In this document: positions 35,453 through 43,523 of the stretch, in pieces | Numbering within the stretch: the stretch's first letter is position 1 | Layout: each line of letters opens with the position of its first letter | Assembly (NCBI GenBank): GCA_900768995.1 | Contig: CAAGEZ010000024.1 | Span: 21,105-85,104, forward strand | Direction: 5' to 3' | DNA from: Oscillospiraceae bacterium | GTDB lineage: Bacteria > Bacillota > Clostridia > Oscillospirales > Ruminococcaceae | Length of the DNA stretch: 64,000 bases | Notes under the pieces: model-generated | The model's database searches: none | What the model saw: the letters and a program-made list of their open reading frames with translations, nothing else | What the model was told of the DNA's origin: nothing | Position numbers and translations under genes: made by a program

Positions 35453-36694
35453 TTACTGAACCCTGTGGTCAATGACCCTCCTGGCCTTTTTCTCGCTTCT
35501 GGGGAGCGTGCCCTCGGGAACAACAGTGACCTTGGGAGTAACGCCGATAAGTGACCTGAAAAGATCTGTTATCTTCTTTTCGGTCTCGTCGAAATTTACC
35601 CTGCCCTCAGCCTCAGCAGTCAGCAGCATAACGTCCTTGTTCTTCTCGTCATCGTGAGCAATGTTTATGCTGTATTCGCTCTTTACGCCGTCGATTCGTT
35701 TGAGGACTTCCTCCACCTGACTTGGGAACATATTAACGCCGTGGACCTTGAACATATCGTCGCTTCTGCCCTTTATGGTGTCGATGCGAGGATAGCTTCT
35801 GCCGCAGGAGCACTTTTCGGGAATGATGCGGGATATATCGTGAGTGCGGAATCTGAGCAGAGGAGCGCCCTCCTTGACGAGCGTAGTAATGACGATCTCG
35901 CCCTCAGTGCCGTCAGGAACAGGCTTGCCGGTTTTGGGGTCGATTACCTCTATGTAAATATAATCGTCCCAGTAGTGGATACCCTTTTCCTCGGAGCAGT
36001 TTATGCCGATGCCCGGACCATAGATCTCAGTCAGACCGTAAATATCATAAAGCTCGATGCCAAGCCCCTCGGAGATAGATTTTCTCATCTTGTCGCTCCA
36101 TCTCTCCGAGCCGATAATGCCCTTTTTCAGGAAAATTTTATCTTTTATGCCACGTTTGTTGATTTCCTCCGCCAGCAGCAGTGCATAAGAAGATGTGGCA
36201 GTGATAACGGTCGATTTCAGGTCCATCATCATCTGGAGCTGCTTTTCGGTGTTGCCCGGACCCATAGGAATAGCCATAGCCCCAAGCTTTTCGCAGCCGT
36301 TCTGAAAACCGATGCCCGCAGTCCATAAGCCGTAGCCGGGAGTTATATGGATCCTGTCCTTTTTGGTGATTCCCGCCGTCTCGTAGCATCTTGCGAACAT
36401 AATAGCCCAGTCATCAACGTCCTTGGCAGTGTAAGGGATAATAACAGGCTTGCCGGTAGTGCCCGAAGACGAGTGGATACGAACGATATCCTCATCGGGA
36501 ACTGCCTGAATGCCCAGAGGATAAGCGTTTCTCAGGTCATCTTTGCTTGAAAAGGGGAGCTTTTCAAAATCCTCCTGTGACCTTACCCCGTCAATGCCCA
36601 TTTCACGGTACATTTTTCCATAGTAGCTGTCAGTTTTGATAAGCCGCTGGATCTGAGCGTTTACCTGTTCAAGCTGAACATTATTAAGCTGCAT
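35453..36694 (-). CDS. Phenylacetate-CoA ligase family protein (PaaK-like)
   Basis: This 413-aa AMP-forming ligase has HSSSGTTGKP (P-loop-like, about 88-97), YGLTEIYGPG (about 225), a D-hinge region LLRFRTHDISRI, and the C-terminal GRSDDMFKVHGVNMFPSQVE with the catalytic-lysine domain. A cysteine pair (EKCSCGRSYPRI) is typical of PaaK-like ligases. It activates an aryl acid such as phenylacetate or indoleacetate to the CoA ester. ATG 36694 with AAGGA 6 nt upstream is favoured over ATG 36712. Its position after iorAB suggests it shares their substrate. Confidence 0.92.
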   Translation of the reverse strand: MQLNNVQLEQVNAQIQRLIKTDSYYGKMYREMGIDGVRSQEDFEKLPFSSKDDLRNAYPLGIQAVPDEDIVRIHSSSGTTGKPVIIPYTAKDVDDWAIMFARCYETAGITKKDRIHITPGYGLWTAGIGFQNGCEKLGAMAIPMGPGNTEKQLQMMMDLKSTVITATSSYALLLAEEINKRGIKDKIFLKKGIIGSERWSDKMRKSISEGLGIELYDIYGLTEIYGPGIGINCSEEKGIHYWDDYIYIEVIDPKTGKPVPDGTEGEIVITTLVKEGAPLLRFRTHDISRIIPEKCSCGRSYPRIDTIKGRSDDMFKVHGVNMFPSQVEEVLKRIDGVKSEYSINIAHDDEKNKDVMLLTAEAEGRVNFDETEKKITDLFRSLIGVTPKVTVVPEGTLPRSEKKARRVIDHRVQ

Positions 36695-36753
36695 AAAAAG
36701 TCCTTCTTTCATATATTTAAATTTTTTTGCTCAATTCTGCAAAATGACGAAGC

Positions 36754-37068
36754 TCATTCCTCATCAATAAACAGAAAAAACATATCCCTGCCGTTTATTT
36801 TTATAACTGCGGCATATGCAAATTCCGCCCGCCCCCATTTTTCCGACGGACTTGGATATTCCACAAGAAAATCCCTCAGGTCAATGAAATATTTATAGTC
36901 GGTATAATCATCGACCTCTCTGAACGCCCTGCAAAGCCCCTCGTCCATGGTGCATACATTTCCCTTGAAAATATATTTTTCAAGACTTGTCTCCACAGGC
37001 GAAGCATTCATCTGATAAAGCTCGGGCTTTTTCTTTATTTCCGTGACATCGCTGATTATCCAATCCAT
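36754..37068 (-). CDS. 104-aa protein of unknown function
   Basis: I do not recognise this small acidic protein (start MDWIISDVTEIKKKPELYQM, end FFLFIDEE). It has no signal or membrane segment, and mixed alpha/beta composition. GGGGGC precedes its ATG. It lies between the 93-aa gene and the PaaK-like gene, in the same orientation as iorAB. Confidence 0.65.
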   Translation of the reverse strand: MDWIISDVTEIKKKPELYQMNASPVETSLEKYIFKGNVCTMDEGLCRAFREVDDYTDYKYFIDLRDFLVEYPSPSEKWGRAEFAYAAVIKINGRDMFFLFIDEE

Positions 37069-37131
37069 ATGTGCCCCCTTTTTATAAGCTGATTTGCCTA
37101 TTGCCCCGAAAGTCCCATAGGTACGGAGCTG

Positions 37132-37413
37132 TTATCCATGTTTCACCACCCAGTCACTTTCAGCATCAGCCGCTTCTGCAAATTCACCATAATTCAATTC
37201 TGCCAGAGCCGCCATTGAACTGTCAATTTTTAATATTTCAGCCAATGATACGATTTTTGCGTCCGCTTGTGTGTGCCGTCCGCCGCACAAAAACTGCCAG
37301 TATCCGTCTTCATCATGTGAAACATATAAAATCGGCTTGTGCCCGTTTAAAACATGGCGGCAGGTAAAGCAGGCTGTATTTGGTGTATCGGAAAACGGAA
37401 AGTCGATTTTCAT
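37132..37413 (-). CDS. 93-aa protein with CFTC motif, unknown function
   Basis: This protein contains NTACFTCRHVLNG (two Cys, about 14-17), PILYVSHDEDGYWQFLCGG (third Cys) and DAKIVSLAEI, a pattern I recall from small Firmicute proteins of unknown role, often next to unrelated genes. ATG 37413 is supported by GGGGGA 5 nt upstream. A GTG at 37488, overlapping the iorB stop, would add 25 residues but lacks a ribosome binding site. Confidence 0.7.
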   Translation of the reverse strand: MKIDFPFSDTPNTACFTCRHVLNGHKPILYVSHDEDGYWQFLCGGRHTQADAKIVSLAEILKIDSSMAALAELNYGEFAEAADAESDWVVKHG

Positions 37414-37484
37414 AAGTGTCCCCCATTTTTTCATATTCTTAATTTGCCTGTCCGAAAGCTCTTCAAATCTGTTATAAAAAGCCC

Positions 37485-38066
37485 TCACTTACCGACCGCA
37501 GCCAGCCCCGCATTGAAAACCTTTTTATTAGCCTCAACAAATCTCTCAGACACTCTCCGCTCAATCTCCGCAATAAGCGCCTCAGGCGAAATGCCAAGCC
37601 GTCCCGTTCCCGCTGCAGCACCGAGGATAGCGGAGTTGTAAAACTTTGCCCCAAGCTCGCCGCAAAGCTCCGAAGCGTCCACCACAATACACTCACACTT
37701 TTTTCTTATGTACTCTATCATTTGGGCACCGTCATAACCCGAATCGTGAAGCGACTCGGTGGCAGGCTTGACAGGTATCCTGTTTACAACAACAAACCCG
37801 TCCTTTTTCAGATACATAAGATTTCTCACAGCCTCCGCAGGCTCAAAAGCGATTATCATATCCGCATTTCCTAAAGGTATAAGGGGGGAATATGCATCAT
37901 CGCCAATGCGAATGTGGCTCGTTACCGAACCGCCTCTCTGCGCCATACCGATAGTTTCAGCGGAATGAACAGTGTTCCCCAGCGTCATAGCCGCCGAAGC
38001 AATAAGCTTTGAAGCCAGCACAGTTCCCTGACCGCCGACACCGCAAACCAGAATATCCTTTTTCAT
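37485..38066 (-). CDS. iorB: Indolepyruvate:ferredoxin oxidoreductase, beta subunit
   Basis: This 193-aa protein is the gamma/beta-type subunit: VCGVGGQGTVLASKLIA at the N-terminus, then ETIGMAQRGGSVTSHIRIG. It pairs with IorA to convert aryl pyruvates to aryl-acetyl-CoA with reduction of ferredoxin, or the reverse. The start overlaps the iorA stop by one base (TGATG), indicating coupled synthesis of a 1:1 complex. Confidence 0.95.
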   Translation of the reverse strand: MKKDILVCGVGGQGTVLASKLIASAAMTLGNTVHSAETIGMAQRGGSVTSHIRIGDDAYSPLIPLGNADMIIAFEPAEAVRNLMYLKKDGFVVVNRIPVKPATESLHDSGYDGAQMIEYIRKKCECIVVDASELCGELGAKFYNSAILGAAAGTGRLGISPEALIAEIERRVSERFVEANKKVFNAGLAAVGK

Positions 38067-39856
38067 CAGCAGTCACCTCCGATAGCGTCAACAGGGCAAA
38101 TGTATGTGCAAAGACCGCAGCCAGTGCAAAGCCCCTTGTCAATAAATACGTTCTTTCCGTTCGCCACAAGCGCAGGACAGCCAATTTCCTTAATGCACTT
38201 CTTGCAGCCGATGCACTTGTCCGAAACGCCCATTTTTCCGATAGGCTTAGTGATAGCAATGCAGGGCGACTTGAAGATAATAGCCTTAACGCCGCTTATC
38301 TCCGCACATTCCTTTACCGCCGCCACAGCCTCATCAAGCTTTAGCGGATTGGCAGTGATAATTTTCTTGACGCCGATACCCTCCAGTATCTTCTCAATGC
38401 TCACTTTGTCCACCACATTGCCCATCATCGTCCGACCTGTTCCCGGGTGGGGCTGATGACCCGTCATAGCCGTAGTGGAATTATCGAGCACGCAAAGTAT
38501 CATATCCGCCTCGTTGTAAACAGCATTGACCACGCCAGTCATACCCGAAGCAAAGAAAGTGGAATCACCCACAAAAGCAAAGCTTACAGCGTCCTTATCA
38601 ACGTGGTTAAATCCCTGTGCCATAGTGATGCCCGCACCCATACAAAGACAGGTGTCGACCATATCAAGAGGCATAGCATTTCCAAGGGTGTAGCAGCCGA
38701 TGTCGCCGCAGAAATAAGTCTTTCTGCCCTTCATAGCCTTCTTTACCGCATAGAACGAAGCCCTGTGGGGACAGCCCGCACATAAAACAGGGGGACGTAC
38801 AGGAAGCGATGGCATATCCGAAAGGTCAATGCCCTCCCTCGGGTCATTCCTGCCAAGAAAAGCGCTCAGTACCTTTGCCGCATAATCCGCAGAATTTTCA
38901 CCTGCCGCCTTGACATTGCCGTCCAGCTTACCCTTTATCTTAACGGTCAAACCGTACTTTCCGACGATCTCCAGAAGCTCCTCCTCAATAAAAGGACTAA
39001 GCTCCTCAAGACAGACCGCCTCCGAAACGCCCTCAAGGCATTTCAGCGCAAAATCCTCGGGGAACGGATAAGAAACCGCCACCCTGCAAAGCTTAACGCC
39101 GTCCACATCTTTCAGATATTCCTTAGCATATGCATAGCTTATACCGCTTGCAAAAACCGCCTTGGAGCCGTTTCCCTCGCAGGTATTCCTTGCGTATGAC
39201 GAAAGCTCCCTGCCCATTTCGGGATTTCTCTTTTCTATCATCTCGTGGTTCTGATAAGAAAGCCTCGGGAAAATGACCCACTTCTTCGAGTCCTTCACAA
39301 AGCCCTCATACTGCTTCGGAGCAGTGATGTCCTCAGTCTCCACTGATGCATAAGCGTGACATATCCTTGTGGTGGGTCTGAAAAGAACGGGAGTTGAGTA
39401 TTTTTCGGAAAGCTCAAAAGCTTCCCGGATCATTTCATAAGCCTCTTCGGGGGAGGAGGGGTCAAAAACGGGAATGCGTGCGAATTTCGCAAACATTCTC
39501 GTGTCCTGTTCAGTCTGAGAGGAGATAGGTCCCGGGTCATCAGCCGAAACAATGACCATACCGCCCTTAACGCCCACATAAGCCAGCGACATAAGCGGGT
39601 CGGAAGCCACATTAAGCCCCACCTGCTTCATCGTCACAATAGCCCTTGCCCCCGAGTAAGCCGCTGCCGCCGCCGCTTCAAGAGCCGCCTTTTCATTTAC
39701 CGACCATTCGATATAAACGCCGTCGTGGGGGTGCTTTGCGATCGTCTCCACGATTTCCGAGGAGGGAGTGCCGGGGTACCCCGAAACGAAATTAACGCCT
39801 GCTGCAAGAGCGCCGAGAGCAATAGCTCCGTTGCCCATTATGTATTCCTTTTTCAT
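38066..39856 (-). CDS. iorA: Indolepyruvate:ferredoxin oxidoreductase, alpha subunit
   Basis: This 596-aa subunit has an N-terminal pyrimidine-binding domain (GYPGTPSSEIVE), a central TPP domain (GDIGCYTLG, and VGDSTFFASGMTGVVNAVYN for TPP/Mg) and two C-terminal 4Fe-4S motifs, CIGCKKCIKEIGCP and CTGCGLCTYICP. It oxidatively decarboxylates indolepyruvate, phenylpyruvate and hydroxyphenylpyruvate. Rumen-type clostridia also run the reaction backwards to make aromatic amino acids from aryl acetates; the ligase nearby supports that. Two tandem promoters precede it. Confidence 0.96.
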   Translation of the reverse strand: MKKEYIMGNGAIALGALAAGVNFVSGYPGTPSSEIVETIAKHPHDGVYIEWSVNEKAALEAAAAAAYSGARAIVTMKQVGLNVASDPLMSLAYVGVKGGMVIVSADDPGPISSQTEQDTRMFAKFARIPVFDPSSPEEAYEMIREAFELSEKYSTPVLFRPTTRICHAYASVETEDITAPKQYEGFVKDSKKWVIFPRLSYQNHEMIEKRNPEMGRELSSYARNTCEGNGSKAVFASGISYAYAKEYLKDVDGVKLCRVAVSYPFPEDFALKCLEGVSEAVCLEELSPFIEEELLEIVGKYGLTVKIKGKLDGNVKAAGENSADYAAKVLSAFLGRNDPREGIDLSDMPSLPVRPPVLCAGCPHRASFYAVKKAMKGRKTYFCGDIGCYTLGNAMPLDMVDTCLCMGAGITMAQGFNHVDKDAVSFAFVGDSTFFASGMTGVVNAVYNEADMILCVLDNSTTAMTGHQPHPGTGRTMMGNVVDKVSIEKILEGIGVKKIITANPLKLDEAVAAVKECAEISGVKAIIFKSPCIAITKPIGKMGVSDKCIGCKKCIKEIGCPALVANGKNVFIDKGLCTGCGLCTYICPVDAIGGDC

Positions 39857-39888
39857 CGTTTTGTCCTTTCAAAAAAGTATATATACAT

Positions 39889-39917
39889 ATTATACCACAC
39901 TAAAGTGCCGCCGTCAA
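39889..39917 (-). promoter_or_regulatory. Proximal iorA promoter
   Basis: On the minus strand TTGACG (39912-39917) and TATAAT (39889-39894) are separated by 17 bp, about 33 nt before the iorA ATG. Confidence 0.87.
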
Positions 39918-39932
39918 TAATTCTTTTAATCT

Positions 39933-39961
39933 ATTTTAGCACAAATGTTTCTGAATGTCAA
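39933..39961 (-). promoter_or_regulatory. Distal iorA promoter
   Basis: On the minus strand TTGACA (39956-39961) and TAAAAT (39933-39938) are separated by 17 bp, giving tandem starts about 44 bp apart. Confidence 0.8.
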
Positions 39962-39997
39962 TATATATTTTGTAAACATTTGCCGCAGCACAAAAAA

Positions 39998-40017
39998 GAG
40001 ACAGCCGAAGCTGTCTC
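39998..40017 (-). terminator. Second of two tandem terminators after the DUF5104 gene
   Basis: On the minus strand GAGACAGC-TTCG-GCTGTCTC, with a UUCG tetraloop, is followed by TTTTTTG. Confidence 0.9.
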
Positions 40018-40033
40018 ACAGACTGTTCAAAAA

Positions 40034-40061
40034 GCCCCTAATCAAACACCTGATTAGGGGC
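40034..40061 (-). terminator. First of two tandem terminators after the DUF5104 gene
   Basis: On the minus strand GCCCCTAATCA and TGATTAGGGGC form an 11-bp stem followed by TTTTTG. Two terminators in a row isolate the iorA promoters from upstream transcription. Confidence 0.9.
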
Positions 40062-40138
40062 AAAATATATATTCAAGCAAAAACAGGCTGAAAAATCACA
40101 AAATACAAATAGATTATACAGTAAATCATTTTCTGCTT

Positions 40139-40696
40139 CTATATTTCTACTTCTATAGTCAATTCTCTGTTAGGATCTGTTTTCTCTTTACTATTATCAA
40201 TCAATGTAATTCCATAAATACCAACAAGATCACGATCAAAATCATTTTGATCATAATAACTGATCACTAATTGATACGTTTTACCGGACGTTGTTTCTAT
40301 AGGACTACAATTTCTGTATTCTGCCTTTCTATACTTTCCTGTTCTAGTTGATGCCATACCTCCACTAGCATATCCTGTTTCATATGACACAACATCGCCC
40401 TCAATAAAATCAAATGTCTCTTCAATTCGTTCACTAATATCCGGCTGCTTCTTTAACCTTTTACACAGCATATCATATATCGCATCGGTATTTTTTTCCT
40501 GTATATACTGCAGAACAAGCTCAGCATTTGTTTTTTCGGGTTCATCATCACTATTCAAAAACTCCAAAACTTTAATTGTTCCGTCAAGTAATTTCTCGAA
40601 TGCAGTACTTACTCTTTCCTCGCTACAGGAAGTAAACAGCACTGCCATTAAAAAACTAAGTGTAAGAATTATTATTCTTTTATTCATTTTGCCCAT
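40139..40696 (-). CDS. DUF5104-like lipoprotein, AT-rich
   Basis: This 185-aa lipoprotein has a signal core IIILTLSFLMAVLF and lipobox FTSC, then an Asp/Glu-rich mature part. The segment ELVLQYIQEKNTDAIYDML and the C-terminal half (YQLVISYYDQNDFDRDLVGIYGITL) fit DUF5104-type proteins. Codon use is clearly AT-rich (TAT, AAT, ATA, AAA) compared with neighbours, suggesting recent acquisition. ATG 40696 has GGAG 5 nt upstream; ATG 40687 is possible. Its start overlaps the end of a truncated frame (40680-40823). Two terminators follow. Confidence 0.75.
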   Translation of the reverse strand: MGKMNKRIIILTLSFLMAVLFTSCSEERVSTAFEKLLDGTIKVLEFLNSDDEPEKTNAELVLQYIQEKNTDAIYDMLCKRLKKQPDISERIEETFDFIEGDVVSYETGYASGGMASTRTGKYRKAEYRNCSPIETTSGKTYQLVISYYDQNDFDRDLVGIYGITLIDNSKEKTDPNRELTIEVEI

Positions 40697-40823
40697 CCCC
40701 ACTCCAAAGCAGCCATACTATATAATTATCATCCTCGGAAATCAAACTGTCCTTTGCATAAATTTCTTGATCATATTTGTTGATTTCCCCATTATCATTA
40801 CCTTCATTTACATCATAAAAAAA
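40680..40823 (-). pseudogene. C-terminal remnant of a gene upstream of the DUF5104 lipoprotein
   Basis: Directly after the stop of the EAL gene and in the same frame, 47 codons remain open: they include NKYDQEIYAKDSLISEDDNY and IVWLLWSGDGQNE, then stop. The frame has no start codon or ribosome binding site and overlaps the lipoprotein start, as the end of a preceding gene would. I read it as the 3' remnant of an otherwise deleted gene. Readthrough of the EAL stop is an unlikely alternative. Confidence 0.5.
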
Positions 40824-42029
40824 TCATTGTTTTTTAAGGTCAACGCAGGCAACCATCATCTCGCCCTTTTTGTTGTAGAACTTTGAAGAAATGGTCTTGC
40901 AGCTTTTGCCCGTTGCATTGCTTATGTACCAGCCCGAAATAAAGGGGTCTTCGATCTGTTCCTTGATAGCGTAAAAATAATTCTTGATATCGTGGTTCAC
41001 GCCGATAACAGCGGGGTGATAGCCCTCAAGTATCTCCGCATCTGGTGTCATAACGGTGTCAGTTATCTGAAAGCCCTTGCTGTCGATGAGAAAGGCACAT
41101 TCTATCTCACCGTGTTCGTCAACATAATCTCTCAGCTCAGCATTGTAATCCTCGTGTTCCATACAGGCAAGACGGTTCACAAGCTCGTAAATTATCCGCT
41201 TGTAGCTTTCGATCTTCATATTCACGACCGTAGGATTTTTCTTTGTGGAAATGTTCAGCTTCTGAGCGGCTTCCTCCACCCTCAGCCTTGCTTCATTGGT
41301 GAAAAGGTAATTGAACTGCTCAGGCTTCTGAAAATAAAATCCCTGAAAATAGTCCACCCCAAGTATCATACAGGTGATTACCTCGTCAACAGTCTCAACG
41401 CCCTCCGCAACTGTCATAGCACCGATTTGCTTTGCGGTGTTGATAATGGAGCGGAAAACCTCCTGATTGTACTTGTTGTTTTCGATCTGAGAAACGATAG
41501 CCCTGTCTATCTTGATGATGTCGGGGTTTATGAGCATAATGCGGTTTAGTGTATCAAGTCCTGCACTCACATTATCAAGAGCGATAAGAAAACCCTTTGA
41601 GCGGTAAAAATCCACGAACATCATCAGATTATAAGAATCCTTTACCCGTGATTCGTTCAGCTCGATAACGATGTTCTGGGGCGATATATGATTTTCCGCA
41701 GCCGTCCTCAGTATTTCCCCCGTACCCGAAGTAAGCCCGTTCAGAACAGAGGTCTCAAAATTTATGAACAGCGACGGAGCGGAGCTTTCGGCTGAAAATG
41801 CCCTCATAGCCTTCTCACGGCATATCCTGTCCAGCGTCAGCACATTTCCGTCCTTTTTGGCATACTCAAAAAGAAAATAAGGGGAAACTATCTCACCGTT
41901 GTAAAGTCCCCTTGAAAGGGCTTCGAGTCCGATGTATTTTTTCGTGTTAAGTGAATATATAGGCTGAAATTCAACGATGATGTCCTTTTTTTCGATTATC
42001 TCACGGACCATCTCGGCGGTAACTTTCAC
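40824..42029 (-). CDS. YkuI-like EAL-domain protein
   Basis: This 401-aa cytoplasmic protein has an EAL domain (about 10-245) and a C-terminal sensor domain (about 270-401) like YkuI of Bacillus. Core motifs are LEALSRG (EAL), INFETS, IELNES, ALDNVSAG (one Asp of the usual DDFGTG is Asn), IKID, VAEGVET and QGFYFQKP. The altered DDFG and absent LLR suggest weak or no c-di-GMP hydrolysis; YkuI itself binds the nucleotide without clear activity. It follows a small membrane protein gene by 25 nt, and they share a promoter. Confidence 0.88.
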   Translation of the reverse strand: MKVTAEMVREIIEKKDIIVEFQPIYSLNTKKYIGLEALSRGLYNGEIVSPYFLFEYAKKDGNVLTLDRICREKAMRAFSAESSAPSLFINFETSVLNGLTSGTGEILRTAAENHISPQNIVIELNESRVKDSYNLMMFVDFYRSKGFLIALDNVSAGLDTLNRIMLINPDIIKIDRAIVSQIENNKYNQEVFRSIINTAKQIGAMTVAEGVETVDEVITCMILGVDYFQGFYFQKPEQFNYLFTNEARLRVEEAAQKLNISTKKNPTVVNMKIESYKRIIYELVNRLACMEHEDYNAELRDYVDEHGEIECAFLIDSKGFQITDTVMTPDAEILEGYHPAVIGVNHDIKNYFYAIKEQIEDPFISGWYISNATGKSCKTISSKFYNKKGEMMVACVDLKKQ

Positions 42030-42054
42030 AGCGAAATCTCCAATCTAAATTTAT

Positions 42055-42435
42055 TTATGTCAGCTTTTTCTGTGTCAGGATTTCGGTCACAGTTTTGTTG
42101 TCAGGCTCTGCCTTTGCGCAGATGCGGTTGTAGAGACGGTACAGCTTCTGAGTGCTGTTTTCGATGAAGCAGTAATATATGAGATAGCAGAAATCAAGAA
42201 TAAGCAGGAACCCGTCAACGACAAGGAACGAGATAAGATTTGAGATAAAGAAAACGCACAGCCCTATAAACAGCAGCAGACAGCACATCACCGTGACAAT
42301 AAGGTGGATAAGTCTTTCGTGCTGGATAAATCCGATCTGAACGAGGTGTTCTCTTTTAAGAGCCTCCCAGTCTGTGCTGTCGTCATCAAGGGCGGCTTCA
42401 ACGGACTTCATATAAGTAGTTATGTAGCTTCCCAC
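42055..42435 (-). CDS. Two-helix membrane protein upstream of the EAL gene
   Basis: This 126-aa protein has an N-terminal amphipathic part (MKSVEAALDDD, REHLVQIGFIQHERLIHL) and two hydrophobic segments (about 45-67 and 69-90). A basic tail follows (YRLYNRICAKAEPDN). GTG 42435 is favoured, since AAAGGA lies 9 nt upstream; a TTG at 42453 overlaps that site. Unknown family; cotranscribed with the EAL gene, so possibly linked to c-di-GMP signalling. Confidence 0.7.
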   Translation of the reverse strand: MGSYITTYMKSVEAALDDDSTDWEALKREHLVQIGFIQHERLIHLIVTVMCCLLLFIGLCVFFISNLISFLVVDGFLLILDFCYLIYYCFIENSTQKLYRLYNRICAKAEPDNKTVTEILTQKKLT

Positions 42436-42464
42436 AGCGGTCAGTCCTTTCAATGTTTGTTTAT

Positions 42465-42493
42465 ATTATACCATACCTTAAATTAAATTTCAA
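42465..42493 (-). promoter_or_regulatory. Sigma-A promoter of the membrane protein/EAL operon
   Basis: On the minus strand TTGAAA (42488-42493) and TATAAT (42465-42470) are separated by 17 bp. Confidence 0.88.
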
Positions 42494-42594
42494 TAAGAAT
42501 TCGTTAAAAATTCAGAATAAGCCCCATTTGCTATTGATATCGAAAAGATTATGTGATATACTGAAATGGCAATTTGAAAAAGGAGTTTGAAAAT

Positions 42595-43452
42595 ATGAAG
42601 AAATTTAAAGAATGGCTCGCTCTTGTATTAAAGGGAGCCTGCGTTGGAATTGCCGATGCCATTCCCGGAGTGAGCGGCGGAACTATAGCATTCATACTTA
42701 AAATATATGACCGTCTGCTTGACGCTATTGACATTAATCTTAAAAAGCTCAAAAAAAATCTGCCCTTTCTCATACCTCTCGGAATAGGCGTGATACTTGG
42801 AATATTCCTTGCCTCAAAGGTGCTGGGATATCTTTTCGAGAACCACAACGTCCCCACCCAGTTTTTCTTTATGGGCGTTATAATCGGCTCTCTCCCCGCA
42901 ATTTTCAGAGAGTGCAAAGGCTCGGGAAAGCTTAAGCCAATTCATCTCGTGCCGTTCATTCTTGCGGCAGTTGGCATAATCCTTTTCAACTCCCTTAAAG
43001 AGGGCAGCGCCGCTTTCGGCATAAACCCCGTATCAATTATCATAATGACAATATTTGCCGCCGCCGCAATGATAATGCCGGGTCTCAGCGGAGCACTTGT
43101 CTTAAAAATTCTCGGCGGCTATGACAACGCTATCAGAGCCGTAAGCGAGCTTGACTTCATCACAATTATCTATTACGGCATAGGCGCAGTCATCGGACTT
43201 CTCGTTGCCGCCAAGGTCATAAGCATTCTCCTTAAAAAGTGCAAAACGGGAACATACTGCGCAATTCTCGGACTGATAATCGGCTCTCTCCCCGCCGTTT
43301 ACCCAAGAGAATTTACCCTTGATTCCGAGGGCATCATCGCAATAGTTATCTTCCTCATAAGCCTTGCAATACCCATTGTTATGGATCATATGGGAAACAA
43401 GCTCACCCAAAAGGAAGATGTCGAAGCTCCCGAAATTTCAGAAGAGAAATAA
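42595..43452 (+). CDS. uptA: DUF368 / UptA-type undecaprenyl-phosphate translocase
   Basis: This 285-aa membrane protein shows the inverted duplication of DUF368: GIADAIPGVSGGTIAF (about 18-33) and MIMPGLSGALVLKILGG (about 160-176). Each half has several transmembrane helices, and IIGSLPAI/IIGSLPAV repeats occur in both. DUF368 proteins (PopT/UptA) flip the carrier lipid undecaprenyl phosphate back to the cytoplasmic face for wall synthesis. ATG 42595 is used, with AAGGAG 9 nt upstream. Confidence 0.92.
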   Translation: MKKFKEWLALVLKGACVGIADAIPGVSGGTIAFILKIYDRLLDAIDINLKKLKKNLPFLIPLGIGVILGIFLASKVLGYLFENHNVPTQFFFMGVIIGSLPAIFRECKGSGKLKPIHLVPFILAAVGIILFNSLKEGSAAFGINPVSIIIMTIFAAAAMIMPGLSGALVLKILGGYDNAIRAVSELDFITIIYYGIGAVIGLLVAAKVISILLKKCKTGTYCAILGLIIGSLPAVYPREFTLDSEGIIAIVIFLISLAIPIVMDHMGNKLTQKEDVEAPEISEEK

Positions 43453-43474
43453 CAAAAACCGAATAGGACAAAAT

Positions 43475-43523
43475 TCACCCCGAATATACATTTAAAAAAT
43501 AATGTATATCCGAGGTGATTTTT
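43475..43523 (+). terminator. Terminator-like hairpin covering the sigK ribosome binding site
   Basis: A 17-bp imperfect stem (43475-43491 with 43502-43518, two mismatches, 10-nt loop) is followed by TTTTT and then the sigK ATG. It can end uptA transcripts, and its 3' arm holds the sigK ribosome binding site GAGGTGA. Confidence 0.6.
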
